A stretch of 8,458 bases of DNA, taken from NCBI GenBank assembly GCA_946645735.1, contig CAMPCK010000032.1, positions 1 through 8,458 on the forward strand, in the 5' to 3' direction. The translations under genes and the position numbers were made by a program. The notes under the pieces are model-generated. The model made no database searches. It saw only the letters and a program-made list of their open reading frames with translations, and was not told the DNA's origin. Of this stretch, positions 1 to 6,486 are shown one piece after another. How positions within the stretch are numbered: position 1 is the stretch's first letter; the number at the start of each line of letters is the position of its first letter. Origin of the DNA: an uncultured Clostridia bacterium (GTDB lineage: Bacteria > Bacillota_A > Clostridia > Peptostreptococcales > Anaerovoracaceae).

Positions 1-236
1 ACGTGCATCCTTTCCCAGTATTCCCAGGCTTCTCTTAAGCGGTCCTCATCCATTCTCAGAACTTCAGCCATAAGAGATGTCTTGATCTCCATGCCGTGCT
101 CTGATGAAAAGAGGCCGTAGAGATAGGCTTTGACGTAGTCTCCCGGGGCCTCAGTCATATATTCATTTATAAAAACGTTTTCAACATCGGTGGTAAGAAG
201 GTAATAATCCTTCGTTTTACCTTTGTCAAATTTCAT
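1..236 (-). CDS. dnaD: DnaD-like primosome/replication initiation protein, N-terminal part (cut by window edge)
   Basis: Only the first 78 codons are inside the window; the frame is still open at base 1. The visible protein begins MKFDKGKTKDYYLLTTDVEN and continues through GDYVKAYLYGL and EVLRMDEDRLREAWEYW. This is the pattern of the DnaD N-terminal winged-helix/oligomerisation domain of Clostridia. Family members act with a DnaI-type loader to bring the replicative helicase onto DNA; that role is family knowledge. The ATG at 234-236 is preceded by AAGGGAG (244-250), which overlaps the dnaB stop codon, and only 12 bp separate the two genes. It is therefore probably cotranscribed and translationally coupled with the helicase gene, which fits a helicase-loading job. 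A DnaC/DnaI-like ATPase gene might follow beyond the edge, but this cannot be seen. The assignment rests on a short N-terminus and remains somewhat uncertain. Confidence 0.72.
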   Translation of the reverse strand, partial: MKFDKGKTKDYYLLTTDVENVFINEYMTEAPGDYVKAYLYGLFSSEHGMEIKTSLMAEVLRMDEDRLREAWEYWERMH

Positions 237-248
237 AAGTTTTCTCCC

Positions 249-1565
249 TTATGCCATATCACTGAACTTGGTGTATCTGGAAACCCAGGTGAGTTCCACT
301 GTATCCGTCGGGCCCGAACGGTTCTTTGCGATATTGATCTCGCAGACGCCGGGCTTCTCTGAGTTCTCCTTGTTGTAGTAATCATCCCTGTAAAGGAACA
401 TAACCACGTCGGCATCCTGCTCGATTGCTCCGGATTCACGAAGGTCTGCCAGGTTCGGTCTGTGGTCGGTTCTCAGTTCCGGTGCACGGGATAACTGTGA
501 AAGGGCGATGACCGGGCAGTCCATCTCTCTTGCAAGGAGCTTGAGATTTCTGGAAATGGCAGAGATCTCAACCTGACGGTTATCACTCTTTTCAGGGGAA
601 CTCATGAGCTGAAGATAGTCGATAACTATGAGGTCCAGCCCCTTTTCGGCCTTGAGCCTTCTGCACTTGTTCCTGATCTCGATAAGAGAGATTCCCGGTG
701 TATCATCTATGAAGATCTTTGCCTTCTGCATTTCATCAAGAGCAAGGTTTACCCTGTCCCAATCCTTCTTGTCCAGTGTTCCTCTCTGAAGTTTGGAGGA
801 TTCTACTCTTGCCTGGGAGGAAAGCAGTCTTTGTCCCAGCTGCTCCTTGGACATCTCAAGGCTGAAGATCATGACTACCGATCCTTCCTTGACGGCACTC
901 TGCTGTGCGATGTTGAGAGCAAAGGCTGTCTTTCCCATGGCGGGACGGGCAGCTATGATTACCAGATTGGACTTCTGAAGACCGTTTAATCTTTCATCCA
1001 GATCTCTGAATCCCGTGGGTGTTCCGATAACCTTTCCCTGATTCTTTGCAGCTTCATCGATATCTGCAATATTGGTAAGAAGTACAGACTGTACGTCGCT
1101 GTAATCATTCTTCTGGTTCCTCTGAGCTATGCTGAAAACGCTCTTCTCAGCATAATCCAGGATCTCCCGCGCATCCATATTGGCCCTGTATCCCTTGTCC
1201 GATATGTCTTCTGCTGCAAGGATCATCTTTCTTAAGGTTGCCTTTTCGGATACTATCCTCGCATATTCCACTGCGTTCACAGTTGAAGGCACGTCAAGAG
1301 TGAGCTGAGCCACATAGGCCCTGCCCCCTGCCATCTGGAGAACTCCTCTTTTCTTAAGTTCTTCGGATACGGTCAGTACGTCTACGGGTTTATTTTCTTT
1401 GTATAATTCCAGGATCGCCTGATAAATCTCTTTATTGCTGGCGTTATAAAAGTCATCGGCCTTCACGTTTTCGAGCACGTCGAAAAGGACCTCGCGGTTC
1501 AGCATAACTGCGCCGAGGACTGATTTTTCGGCCTCTTCATTGTGAGGTGGGATCCTTTCTGCCAT
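249..1565 (-). CDS. dnaB: Replicative DNA helicase DnaB (DnaC in Bacillus nomenclature)
   Basis: This is the hexameric ATP-driven helicase that unwinds DNA at the replication fork and recruits primase. The 438 residues match the usual family length (about 440-470). An N-terminal helical domain at roughly 7-105 (PPHNEEAEKSVLGAVML) is followed by a linker and a RecA-like ATPase domain from about 175. Visible motifs are Walker A ARPAMGKTAF (206-215, K212, T213), SLEMS with the catalytic glutamate E237, Walker B LIVIDYLQLM (312-321, D316), SQLSR (356-360), the DLRESGAIEQDADVV block (373-387) and KNRSGPTD (414-421), whose R416 is the likely arginine finger. The last position of that motif is Asp where many homologues have Gly. 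There is no intein. The ATG at 1563-1565 has a strong GGGAGGT at 1572-1578, and the gene lies 16 bp after rplI in the same operon. Confidence 0.98.
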   Translation of the reverse strand: MAERIPPHNEEAEKSVLGAVMLNREVLFDVLENVKADDFYNASNKEIYQAILELYKENKPVDVLTVSEELKKRGVLQMAGGRAYVAQLTLDVPSTVNAVEYARIVSEKATLRKMILAAEDISDKGYRANMDAREILDYAEKSVFSIAQRNQKNDYSDVQSVLLTNIADIDEAAKNQGKVIGTPTGFRDLDERLNGLQKSNLVIIAARPAMGKTAFALNIAQQSAVKEGSVVMIFSLEMSKEQLGQRLLSSQARVESSKLQRGTLDKKDWDRVNLALDEMQKAKIFIDDTPGISLIEIRNKCRRLKAEKGLDLIVIDYLQLMSSPEKSDNRQVEISAISRNLKLLAREMDCPVIALSQLSRAPELRTDHRPNLADLRESGAIEQDADVVMFLYRDDYYNKENSEKPGVCEINIAKNRSGPTDTVELTWVSRYTKFSDMA

Positions 1566-1581
1566 ATTTCTACCTCCCGGG

Positions 1582-2025
1582 TCAGTCGGATACTACGTTT
1601 ACCTTTACCTTACCCGCAATCTCTGTGAAAAGTTTAACACTTACTGTGGTCTCTCCCAGGGTCTTAATGGGGCTGTCAAGCTGAATCTTTTTCTTGTCTA
1701 CATCAAAGCCTTGTTCCTTGAGAGCATCTGCGATATCCTTGGATGTAACAGAGCCGAAGACCTTGCCGTTTTCACCGGCCTTGGTCTTAAGGGTGATCAC
1801 TGCTCCCTCAAGCTTAGCCTTGAGTTCAAGGGCTGCAGCCTTGTCTTCCTCAAATTTCTTTTTCTCAGCTTCCTTTTTCTTTTCAAGCTGCTTCATGTTC
1901 TGAGCAGTTGCTTCTACGGCAAGCTTTCTGGGGATCAGCATGTTTCTGGCATAACCGTCTGAAACGTTTACAACTTCTCCGGCCTTGCCGGATCCTCTTA
2001 CGTCTTCAAGTAAAATTACTTTCAT
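1582..2025 (-). CDS. rplI: 50S ribosomal protein L9
   Basis: L9 binds 23S rRNA near the base of the L1 stalk and helps maintain reading frame. The 147-residue length is typical. The N-terminal RNA-binding domain is [20 protein letters not shown] followed by [20 protein letters not shown] (1-40). A long, very charged Lys/Glu helix (about 41-75) follows, and then the C-terminal domain with the conserved [16 protein letters not shown] (91-106). Two positions differ from the most common N-domain signature: Met after Asn28, and Lys in the IPRKLA segment where Gly is frequent. Neither suggests loss of function. The ATG at 2023-2025 overlaps the TGA of the upstream gdpP-like gene as ATGA, and its GGAGG (2036-2040) lies within that gene, so translation is likely coupled. 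The order gdpP-rplI-replicative helicase is also known from Bacillus. Confidence 0.98.
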   Translation of the reverse strand: MKVILLEDVRGSGKAGEVVNVSDGYARNMLIPRKLAVEATAQNMKQLEKKKEAEKKKFEEDKAAALELKAKLEGAVITLKTKAGENGKVFGSVTSKDIADALKEQGFDVDKKKIQLDSPIKTLGETTVSVKLFTEIAGKVKVNVVSD

Positions 2026-3770
2026 TCTATATTTTCCTCCGTTATTTCCATTATTTTCTTCATGGCTCCTTCAATGGAAATATCCACCTGAGCCGCGGCG
2101 TTTGTAAGATGGCCTCCGCCGCCGAGTTTCTCCATTATGACCTGAACGTTCACGTCGCCAAGGGATCTTGCGCTTATGACGGTGCGTCTTTCCATGTCTC
2201 TTCCAAGGGCAAAGGATGCCTTGACGCCCCTTATGGTAAGGAGCATGTCTGCAAGCTGTGCGCAAAGAAGCTGTGAGTCAGAGCGTTTCACTTCAAGAGA
2301 TGCCAAAGCAATACCGTTTTTCATGAATATTGCATCCGTCAGGGCTCTGGCCTTGAGCTGTATCTCATCCTGATCCTCCTGGAAGAACCTCTTGACTTCC
2401 GTAGGATCCGCTCCCTGACGTCTCAGCCATGCGGCTGCTTCGAAGGTACGCACTCCCGTTCTTATGGAGAAGTGATTCGTGTCAACTGTTATTCCTGCAA
2501 GAAGAGCCTCAGCTTCCAGCTTTCCCATTTCTTTCTTGGGAAGCATGTACTGGAGTATTTCCGTCACAAGTTCAGACGCTGACGATGCATAGGACTCCAT
2601 ATAGTTCAGAAGTGGATTCTCTATGGAAGACTCCATCTTTCTGTGATGATCTATTACGACCAGCCTCTCTGAGATGCCCAGAAGTTCCGGGCACTGGACC
2701 ATATTGGGTCTGTGTGTATCGCAGATAATTATCAAGCTGTCCTTATCGCAGAGTTCCACGGCCCTGTCGCAGTTGATAAAGTTATATACTCCTGCATCCT
2801 TTGCATGATTCAGGAGATCGTTCAGGGACTCATTGGGATTCTCTATTACAATGTTGGGGTTCTTGCCGTTTACCTTGCAGAGTCTGGCGATTCCGAGAGA
2901 CGCTCCGAAGCTGTCCATGTCAGAATATCTGTGTCCCATGATAAATATTCTCGGGGCCTGATTGATAAGAAGAGTCAGGGCATGTCCCACTATTCTGGAC
3001 TTTCCCTTATTGCTCTTCTCTACGGTCTGAAGTTTTCCCCCGTAATATTCGATCTTGTTGATCCTCTTTATTACGGCCTGGTCACCGCCTCTTCCGAGGG
3101 CCAGGTCCAGGGCTCCGTCGGCATAACTCTCGGTTATATCCATGGTTTTGCCGCCTACGCCGATTCCGATGGAAAGGCTTGCAGGGAAATCAGTATTGGT
3201 CTCAAGTTTTCTCACTTCATCCAGGATCTCAAACTTAAGGAAATTATCCCTTTCAAGCTTTCCCTGAGCGAACCAGATGTTGAACCTGTTATTCTTGACC
3301 CGGCTGACTGAAGCGTTCAGCTGAGCTGACCAGTCTCTGATTATTTTCTCTATCTGAGAAGACAGATCGTGGATATTGCTTCCCCGCTGGGCTTCGATGA
3401 GTTCGTCATAGTTGTCGATCTGGATCTTTGCCATGCAGGGCTTTTCATCATTATATCTGTCCTTCAGTTCCTCAAGGACGGTTACGTCAGAGAAAAGGAT
3501 CTTGAGCCTGTTCTCATCGTTCTTGTCCTTATATGCAATTATCTTGAATGTCCTGTCATTCCTGTCTATGAGGGGATGCTTGTTTGTATCTGCGCACTCA
3601 AAGAGCTCTGCTGCCTTGAGGCCTGTCAGAGTGAATACATCTGCCCCTGCGATTCCCTCGTAAAGGAATACTTCCCCGATATGCTCATTGGCTGACAGGA
3701 CTTTTCCCTGCCTGTCAATGATGATCTGGGGTACAGGAATATTTGACATCTTCTGTTTGATTTCTTCCAT
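2022..3770 (-). CDS. gdpP: GdpP-type cyclic-di-AMP phosphodiesterase (PAS-GGDEF-DHH-DHHA1), apparently without membrane anchor
   Basis: Family members hydrolyse c-di-AMP to pApA and so influence potassium, osmotic and cell-wall homeostasis. Numbering from the ATG at 3768-3770 (582 aa), a PAS-like domain covers about 8-98 ([20 protein letters not shown]). A degenerate GGDEF domain follows at about 110-240 ([20 protein letters not shown], then [13 protein letters not shown]). The DHH domain shows GHRYSDMDS (H280, D284, D286), CDTHRP (D351), DHH (374-376) and GITVDTNHF (D430). The DHHA1 domain has GGGGH (550-554). All metal-binding motifs appear intact. Canonical GdpP is about 650-660 aa with two N-terminal transmembrane helices; here the PAS domain begins at once and no hydrophobic segment precedes it. 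A GTG at 3789-3791 would add seven residues, but it lies about 8 nt from the predicted transcription start with no room for a ribosome binding site, so the ATG is preferred. This is the first gene of the rplI-dnaB-dnaD operon. Confidence 0.92.
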   Translation of the reverse strand: MEEIKQKMSNIPVPQIIIDRQGKVLSANEHIGEVFLYEGIAGADVFTLTGLKAAELFECADTNKHPLIDRNDRTFKIIAYKDKNDENRLKILFSDVTVLEELKDRYNDEKPCMAKIQIDNYDELIEAQRGSNIHDLSSQIEKIIRDWSAQLNASVSRVKNNRFNIWFAQGKLERDNFLKFEILDEVRKLETNTDFPASLSIGIGVGGKTMDITESYADGALDLALGRGGDQAVIKRINKIEYYGGKLQTVEKSNKGKSRIVGHALTLLINQAPRIFIMGHRYSDMDSFGASLGIARLCKVNGKNPNIVIENPNESLNDLLNHAKDAGVYNFINCDRAVELCDKDSLIIICDTHRPNMVQCPELLGISERLVVIDHHRKMESSIENPLLNYMESYASSASELVTEILQYMLPKKEMGKLEAEALLAGITVDTNHFSIRTGVRTFEAAAWLRRQGADPTEVKRFFQEDQDEIQLKARALTDAIFMKNGIALASLEVKRSDSQLLCAQLADMLLTIRGVKASFALGRDMERRTVISARSLGDVNVQVIMEKLGGGGHLTNAAAQVDISIEGAMKKIMEITEENIE

Positions 3771-3777
3771 GTCCGTT

Positions 3778-3781
3778 CTCC
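3778..3781 (-). promoter_or_regulatory. Ribosome binding site deciding the gdpP start
   Basis: GGAG on the minus strand lies 7 nt before the ATG at 3768-3770. The upstream GTG (3789-3791) has only T-rich sequence before it and an in-frame TGA shortly upstream. This favours the ATG as the true start. Confidence 0.6.
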
Positions 3782-3805
3782 ATGTGGCCACAAAAACTCA
3801 AGGTA

Positions 3806-3814
3806 ATTATACCA
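3806..3814 (-). promoter_or_regulatory. Extended -10 promoter of the gdpP-rplI-dnaB-dnaD operon
   Basis: On the minus strand the bases read TGGTATAAT: a perfect TATAAT (3806-3811) with the TGn extension (3812-3814). No good TTGACA-like box is seen 16-18 nt upstream (ATGAAA at 17 nt), which is tolerated by extended -10 promoters. The predicted start is near 3799, giving a 5' leader of about 29 nt to the gdpP ATG. Assignment is by motif only. Confidence 0.65.
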
Positions 3815-3831
3815 CATAATTCCCATGTTTT

Positions 3832-3847
3832 CATCTACAAGATGTAG
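3832..3847. repeat. Overlapping short inverted repeats upstream of the gdpP promoter
   Basis: Two interlocking inverted repeats share the same bases: CATCT-ACA-AGATG (3832-3844) and CTACA-AGA-TGTAG (3835-3847), each with 5-bp arms and a 3-nt centre. They lie at about the -35 position and just upstream of it relative to the gdpP -10 box. They could be an operator, but repeats this short also arise by chance. Confidence 0.3.
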
Positions 3848-3910
3848 TGGGTTTTTCCTTGCTTTACCTGACCTCACCACAATCACGGCTTTGATGCTTT
3901 TTCTTTTGGA

Positions 3911-3951
3911 AAACATATAAAAAGGAGTGTTTCACGTGAAACACTCCTTTT
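3911..3951 (-). terminator. Predicted terminator of parB built on a 32-bp perfect palindrome
   Basis: Bases 3920-3951 form a perfect 32-bp palindrome that begins 15 bp after the parB stop. In the minus-strand transcript it gives a stem with GGAGTGTTTC pairing to GAAACACTCC around an ACGT loop. The stem is followed by TTTTTATATGTTT, which resembles a U-tract. The other strand also ends in TTTT, so some bidirectional activity is possible, although there is no plus-strand gene to stop. The palindrome core is the parS site annotated separately. Confidence 0.7.
3928..3943. promoter_or_regulatory. parS centromere site, copy 1 (downstream of parB)
   Basis: The bases TGTTTCACGTGAAACA are a perfect match to the 16-bp consensus bound by chromosomal ParB/Spo0J in Firmicutes and many other bacteria. 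ParB loads here as a CTP-dependent clamp and spreads, allowing ParA and SMC to act on the origin region; that mechanism is family knowledge. The site is centred 1817 bp from an identical copy upstream of parA and lies about 115 bp upstream of the gdpP -10 box. Confidence 0.95.
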
Positions 3952-3966
3952 CTACTCTTTCTTTTC

Positions 3967-4878
3967 CTATTCTCCGAAGCTCTCCAGCATCTCTATGAGT
4001 CTCTCAAGTTCCTCTCTTGAGAAAAACTCTATTTCGATTTTGCCCTTCTTGCCGGAGTATTTGATGTTTACCCGGGTTCCGAGAGCTTCCTTCAGATCCG
4101 CCTCTACTCTTGCAAGATTTGGATCCTTGGCTTTGCGGTGCGCACGCTTGGGAGCTTCCCTGTCAGCTTCGGAAACAAGCTTCTCTGTTTCTCTTACAGA
4201 AAGACCATCTTTCAGGATCTTTTCTGTAACTTTCTTTCTGGTGTTCTCGTCTTCTACGCTGACCAGTGCTCTTCCGTGTCCTGCGCTTAATTCTCCTGAT
4301 CCGATGAGTTCCTTGACATAATCAGGAAGTCTTAAGAGTCTTAAGGAATTCGCAATGTAGGGTCTGCTCTTTCCGACGGATTTGGATACCTGTTCCTGTG
4401 TAAGACCATAGGTGGAGATCATGCGATCCAGGCCCTGAGCTTCTTCCAGGGGATTCAGGTCTTCCCTCTGCATGTTCTCAATTATGGCGAGGAGCATATT
4501 CTGCTCATCGCTGAGTTCTCTTACAATGCAGGGTATCTCCTTGAGATCTGCCTTAATGGCAGCTCTCCAGCGGCGTTCGCCGGCAACGATCTCATAACCC
4601 TTGCCCTTTTTCCTGACTATGATGGGCTGGATTATGCCGTTTTCTTCAATGGACGCAGCCAGTTCTGCAATCTTTTCTTCATTAAAAGTCTTACGGGGCT
4701 GCGATTTGTTAGGCTTAACGTCGTGAATGCTTAAGTATCTGACTCTTTCGGCGCCGTCATCATCATTTTTCTCGCCTGAAGGTTCCTTCTTCTCCCTGAC
4801 CGTCTCCTTTACGGGGACAGCATCAGCAAAGAGGGCATCCAGACCTCTTCCCAGTCCGCCTTTTTTACTTACTGCCAT
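3967..4878 (-). CDS. parB: Chromosome partitioning protein ParB (Spo0J family, CTP-dependent DNA clamp)
   Basis: ParB binds parS and, with CTP, slides as a clamp to build the partition complex that ParA and SMC act on. The 303-aa length is typical. The N-terminus has KKGGLGRGLDALFAD (5-19), the conserved ParA-interaction segment, followed by a charged linker. The CTPase/N domain shows NKSQPRKTF (57-65), IQPIIVR (83-89) and GERRWRAA (100-107), the arginine-rich nucleotide-binding box, plus ENMQREDLNPLEEA (134-147). A helix-turn-helix lies at about 158-184 (LTQEQVSKSVGKSRPYIANS). The C-terminal dimerisation domain occupies about 255-303. Two perfect parS sites flank the operon, supporting ParB rather than Noc, whose site differs. 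The ATG shares one base with the parA stop (TAATG), with GGAGG at 4886-4890. Confidence 0.97.
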   Translation of the reverse strand: MAVSKKGGLGRGLDALFADAVPVKETVREKKEPSGEKNDDDGAERVRYLSIHDVKPNKSQPRKTFNEEKIAELAASIEENGIIQPIIVRKKGKGYEIVAGERRWRAAIKADLKEIPCIVRELSDEQNMLLAIIENMQREDLNPLEEAQGLDRMISTYGLTQEQVSKSVGKSRPYIANSLRLLRLPDYVKELIGSGELSAGHGRALVSVEDENTRKKVTEKILKDGLSVRETEKLVSEADREAPKRAHRKAKDPNLARVEADLKEALGTRVNIKYSGKKGKIEIEFFSREELERLIEMLESFGE

Positions 4879-5648
4879 TATTCTTCCTCCAGCTCTAAGA
4901 ATTCTTCAGCGAAGTCCGTATAGGCCTCAGCGCCTCTAGACTTAGGGTCGTACTTGATAATGGGAAGTCCGAAACTCGGAGCTTCAGCAAGTCTTACGTT
5001 TCTTGGGATTACAGTTGAATAAACCTTGTCTCCGAAATACTTCTTTACTTCCTGTACTACAGCAACAGAAAGATTTGTTCTTCCGTCGAACATGCTTAAT
5101 ACAACGCCCTGGATCTCCAGCTTGGGATTCAGGCTCTTCTTGACAAGATCAATAGTGCTGACCAGCTGGCTGACACCCTCAAGCGCATAGAACTCGCACT
5201 GAATGGGAATCAGTACCGAATCCACAGCCGTAAGAGAATTTATGGTAAGAAGGCCCAGGGAAGGAGGGCAGTCGATGAAGATGTAGTCATAATCATCTCT
5301 TACCTTGTCCAGTCCTATCTTAAGAGTCTTTTCTCTCTCTTCTATCTGTACCAGCTCAACTTCAGCTCCGGCCAGGTCAACGCTGGCAGGAATCAGGTCG
5401 AGATTCTCCATGGACGTATGAATTATTGCTTTTCTGGGATCGTAGTTCTTGTCTATAAGAATATTATAGACGGTGTTCTTCAGATTCCTTTTGGCCACAC
5501 CGATACCGCTGGTCGTGTTCCCCTGAGGATCGATATCCAGGATCAGCACCTTCTTGCCCTTCATGGCAAGGCAGGCTGCAAGATTGATATTCGTAGTGGT
5601 TTTGCCGACACCACCCTTTTGATTGAAAATTGCTATAGATTTACCCAC
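4878..5648 (-). CDS. parA: Chromosome partitioning ATPase ParA (Soj family)
   Basis: ParA dimerises on ATP, binds DNA nonspecifically and is released by ParB-stimulated hydrolysis, which segregates origins; in Bacillus the homologue also controls DnaA. The 256-aa length is typical. Visible motifs are the deviant Walker A KGGVGKTT (11-18, with both signature lysines K11 and K16), Walker A' LILDIDPQGN (35-44, D38 and D40), Walker B YIFIDCPPSLG (122-132, D126) and RNVRLAEAPSFGLPI (216-230) near the DNA-binding surface. There is no N-terminal helix-turn-helix, so this is the chromosomal short type rather than a plasmid P1-type ParA. The start is GTG at 5646-5648 with a strong GGAGG at 5655-5659, 6 nt away; the first residues MGKSIAIFNQKGG are what the family expects. 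It is the first gene of the parAB operon and has its own promoter. Confidence 0.97.
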   Translation of the reverse strand: MGKSIAIFNQKGGVGKTTTNINLAACLAMKGKKVLILDIDPQGNTTSGIGVAKRNLKNTVYNILIDKNYDPRKAIIHTSMENLDLIPASVDLAGAEVELVQIEEREKTLKIGLDKVRDDYDYIFIDCPPSLGLLTINSLTAVDSVLIPIQCEFYALEGVSQLVSTIDLVKKSLNPKLEIQGVVLSMFDGRTNLSVAVVQEVKKYFGDKVYSTVIPRNVRLAEAPSFGLPIIKYDPKSRGAEAYTDFAEEFLELEEE

Positions 5649-5677
5649 TTTTATCCTCCATTATTTACACTACAGAT

Positions 5678-5706
5678 ATTATACAATAAAACGGGTCCCA
5701 TTACCA
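5678..5706 (-). promoter_or_regulatory. Promoter of the parAB operon
   Basis: A perfect TATAAT lies on the minus strand at 5678-5683. The best -35 candidate at a 17-nt spacing is TGGTAA (5701-5706), which matches TTGACA at only three positions. Predicted initiation is near 5671, leaving a leader of about 22 nt that holds the GGAGG. The -35 region adjoins the T-rich tail of the rsmG terminator. Confidence 0.6.
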
Positions 5707-5716
5707 TATAAAAATA

Positions 5717-5768
5717 ATAAAAAACACTATAAAAACACAAAAGATGTTTCACGTGAAACATCTTCTGT
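5717..5768 (-). terminator. Predicted terminator of the mnmE-mnmG-rsmG operon built on a parS palindrome
   Basis: After the rsmG stop, the minus-strand transcript can form a 14-bp stem (ACAGAAGATGTTTC with GAAACATCTTTTGT) around an ACGT loop, spanning 5737-5768. One pair is G-U. The inner 24 bp (5741-5764) are a perfect DNA palindrome. The following bases are GTTTTTATAGTGTTTTTT, a T-rich but interrupted tail. Like the element after parB, it spans 32 bp and is centred exactly on a parS site. Confidence 0.65.
5745..5760. promoter_or_regulatory. parS centromere site, copy 2 (between rsmG and parA)
   Basis: A second perfect TGTTTCACGTGAAACA, identical to the copy downstream of parB. It lies 61 bp upstream of the parA -10 hexamer, so ParB loaded here could also influence parAB transcription. 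That regulatory role is inference; the match to the parS consensus is direct. Confidence 0.95.
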
Positions 5769-5805
5769 TTTGGTATATTGATATTTATTTAACAATGTTT
5801 ATATG

Positions 5806-6486
5806 CTATTTAAGAGGCTCCTTCAGAGGGGTTCCTGCCTTTCTGGGATAAGCCTTGGGCGTGGGCCTGTCTTTCCTGATGACTACTATTTTATGATCCA
5901 GTCCGTACTCTTCCAGCTGAATGTCTCTTATCTCAAGGAATTCTCCTCCGAGCTTCCTGATGGCTCCTTTAGCTTCCTCAACTTCTTTGGATGCTCCGGG
6001 TCCCTTATATGCCAGAAGAAAACCTCCTGTCTTTATAAACGGAAGACAATATTCTGAAAGGGTCGCCAGATTTGAAACGGCGCGGGATACGCAGAGATCA
6101 TACTTTTCCCTGTGATCTTTAGCTCTTCCCATATCCTCTGCCCTTCCGTGAAGAAGTCTGATATTTGAAATGCCCAGTTCCTCTGAAAGTGCTCCTATGA
6201 TCTTAAGCCTCTTGTTGAGGGAATCAAGAAGGGTAAAGTCTTTCTCCGGAGAAAAAACTGCAAGAGGAATCCCGGGAAAACCGCCGCCGGTGCCCACATC
6301 TATGATGCTCTCAGCCCTTATGTACTCAGGAAAGTTTGTGCACATGAGGGAATCCATGATGTGTTTGACCCTGAATTCTTCAGGCTCCGTAATATTGGTA
6401 AGGTTCACCTTCTCGTTCCACTCAAGGATCCCTTCCATATATTTCTCAAGTATTTCTTTTTTATCAGGTGTAAGGTTAATGATCAA
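5806..6486 (-). CDS. rsmG: 16S rRNA (guanine527-N7)-methyltransferase RsmG
   Basis: RsmG (formerly GidB) transfers a methyl group from SAM to N7 of G527 in the 530 loop of 16S rRNA; loss of function in other bacteria gives low-level streptomycin resistance. The 226 residues show [11 protein letters not shown] (22-32), the SAM-binding loop [14 protein letters not shown] (63-76), the acidic strand end TLLDS (85-89), SRAV (134-137), GGFLLAYKG (154-162) and the conserved tail [12 protein letters not shown] (214-225). The N-terminus is about a dozen residues shorter than in Bacillus, but an in-frame TGA lies eight codons upstream. The only nearby start is TTG at 6484-6486, which overlaps the mnmG stop as TTGA. 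There is only a purine-rich stretch instead of a clear GGAGG, so expression may depend on translational coupling to mnmG. Confidence 0.96.
   Translation of the reverse strand: MIINLTPDKKEILEKYMEGILEWNEKVNLTNITEPEEFRVKHIMDSLMCTNFPEYIRAESIIDVGTGGGFPGIPLAVFSPEKDFTLLDSLNKRLKIIGALSEELGISNIRLLHGRAEDMGRAKDHREKYDLCVSRAVSNLATLSEYCLPFIKTGGFLLAYKGPGASKEVEEAKGAIRKLGGEFLEIRDIQLEEYGLDHKIVVIRKDRPTPKAYPRKAGTPLKEPLK

Noticed and set aside
1694..2276. Several plus-strand open frames opposite rplI and the end of gdpP, some rich in Ser, Phe and Leu.
   Set aside because: The hydrophobic composition is the reverse complement of the Lys/Glu-rich L9 helix codons. No start signals or family motifs are seen.
2712..3311. 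A 199-codon open frame on the plus strand opposite gdpP.
   Set aside because: It lies wholly inside the well-supported gdpP gene, has no ribosome site or recognisable domain, and such long antisense frames are a common by-product of codon bias.
3626..3916. A minus-strand open frame of 96 codons overlapping the gdpP start, considered as a missing N-terminal anchor.
   Set aside because: Its translation is basic and polar with no hydrophobic helix pair, it has no good ribosome site, and it runs into gdpP in another frame. It also overlaps the predicted promoter.
4329..4346. A 9-bp direct tandem repeat (AGTCTTAAG twice) in parB.
   Set aside because: It simply encodes the normal leucine/arginine-rich SLRLLRLP helix after the helix-turn-helix, with repeated codons. 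No sign of a functional repeat.
3967..4878. Alternative identity of parB as the nucleoid occlusion factor Noc.
   Set aside because: It directly follows parA, keeps the GLGRGLDALF ParA-interacting N-terminus, and the flanking sites are parS rather than the Noc-type site with a CCCGGG centre.
5649..5805. A possible replication origin in the AT-rich gap between rsmG and parA.
   Set aside because: The gap is only 157 bp and has no DnaA-box cluster. Its contents are explained by the parS/terminator hairpin and the parA promoter. The locus may be near oriC, but the origin is not visible here.
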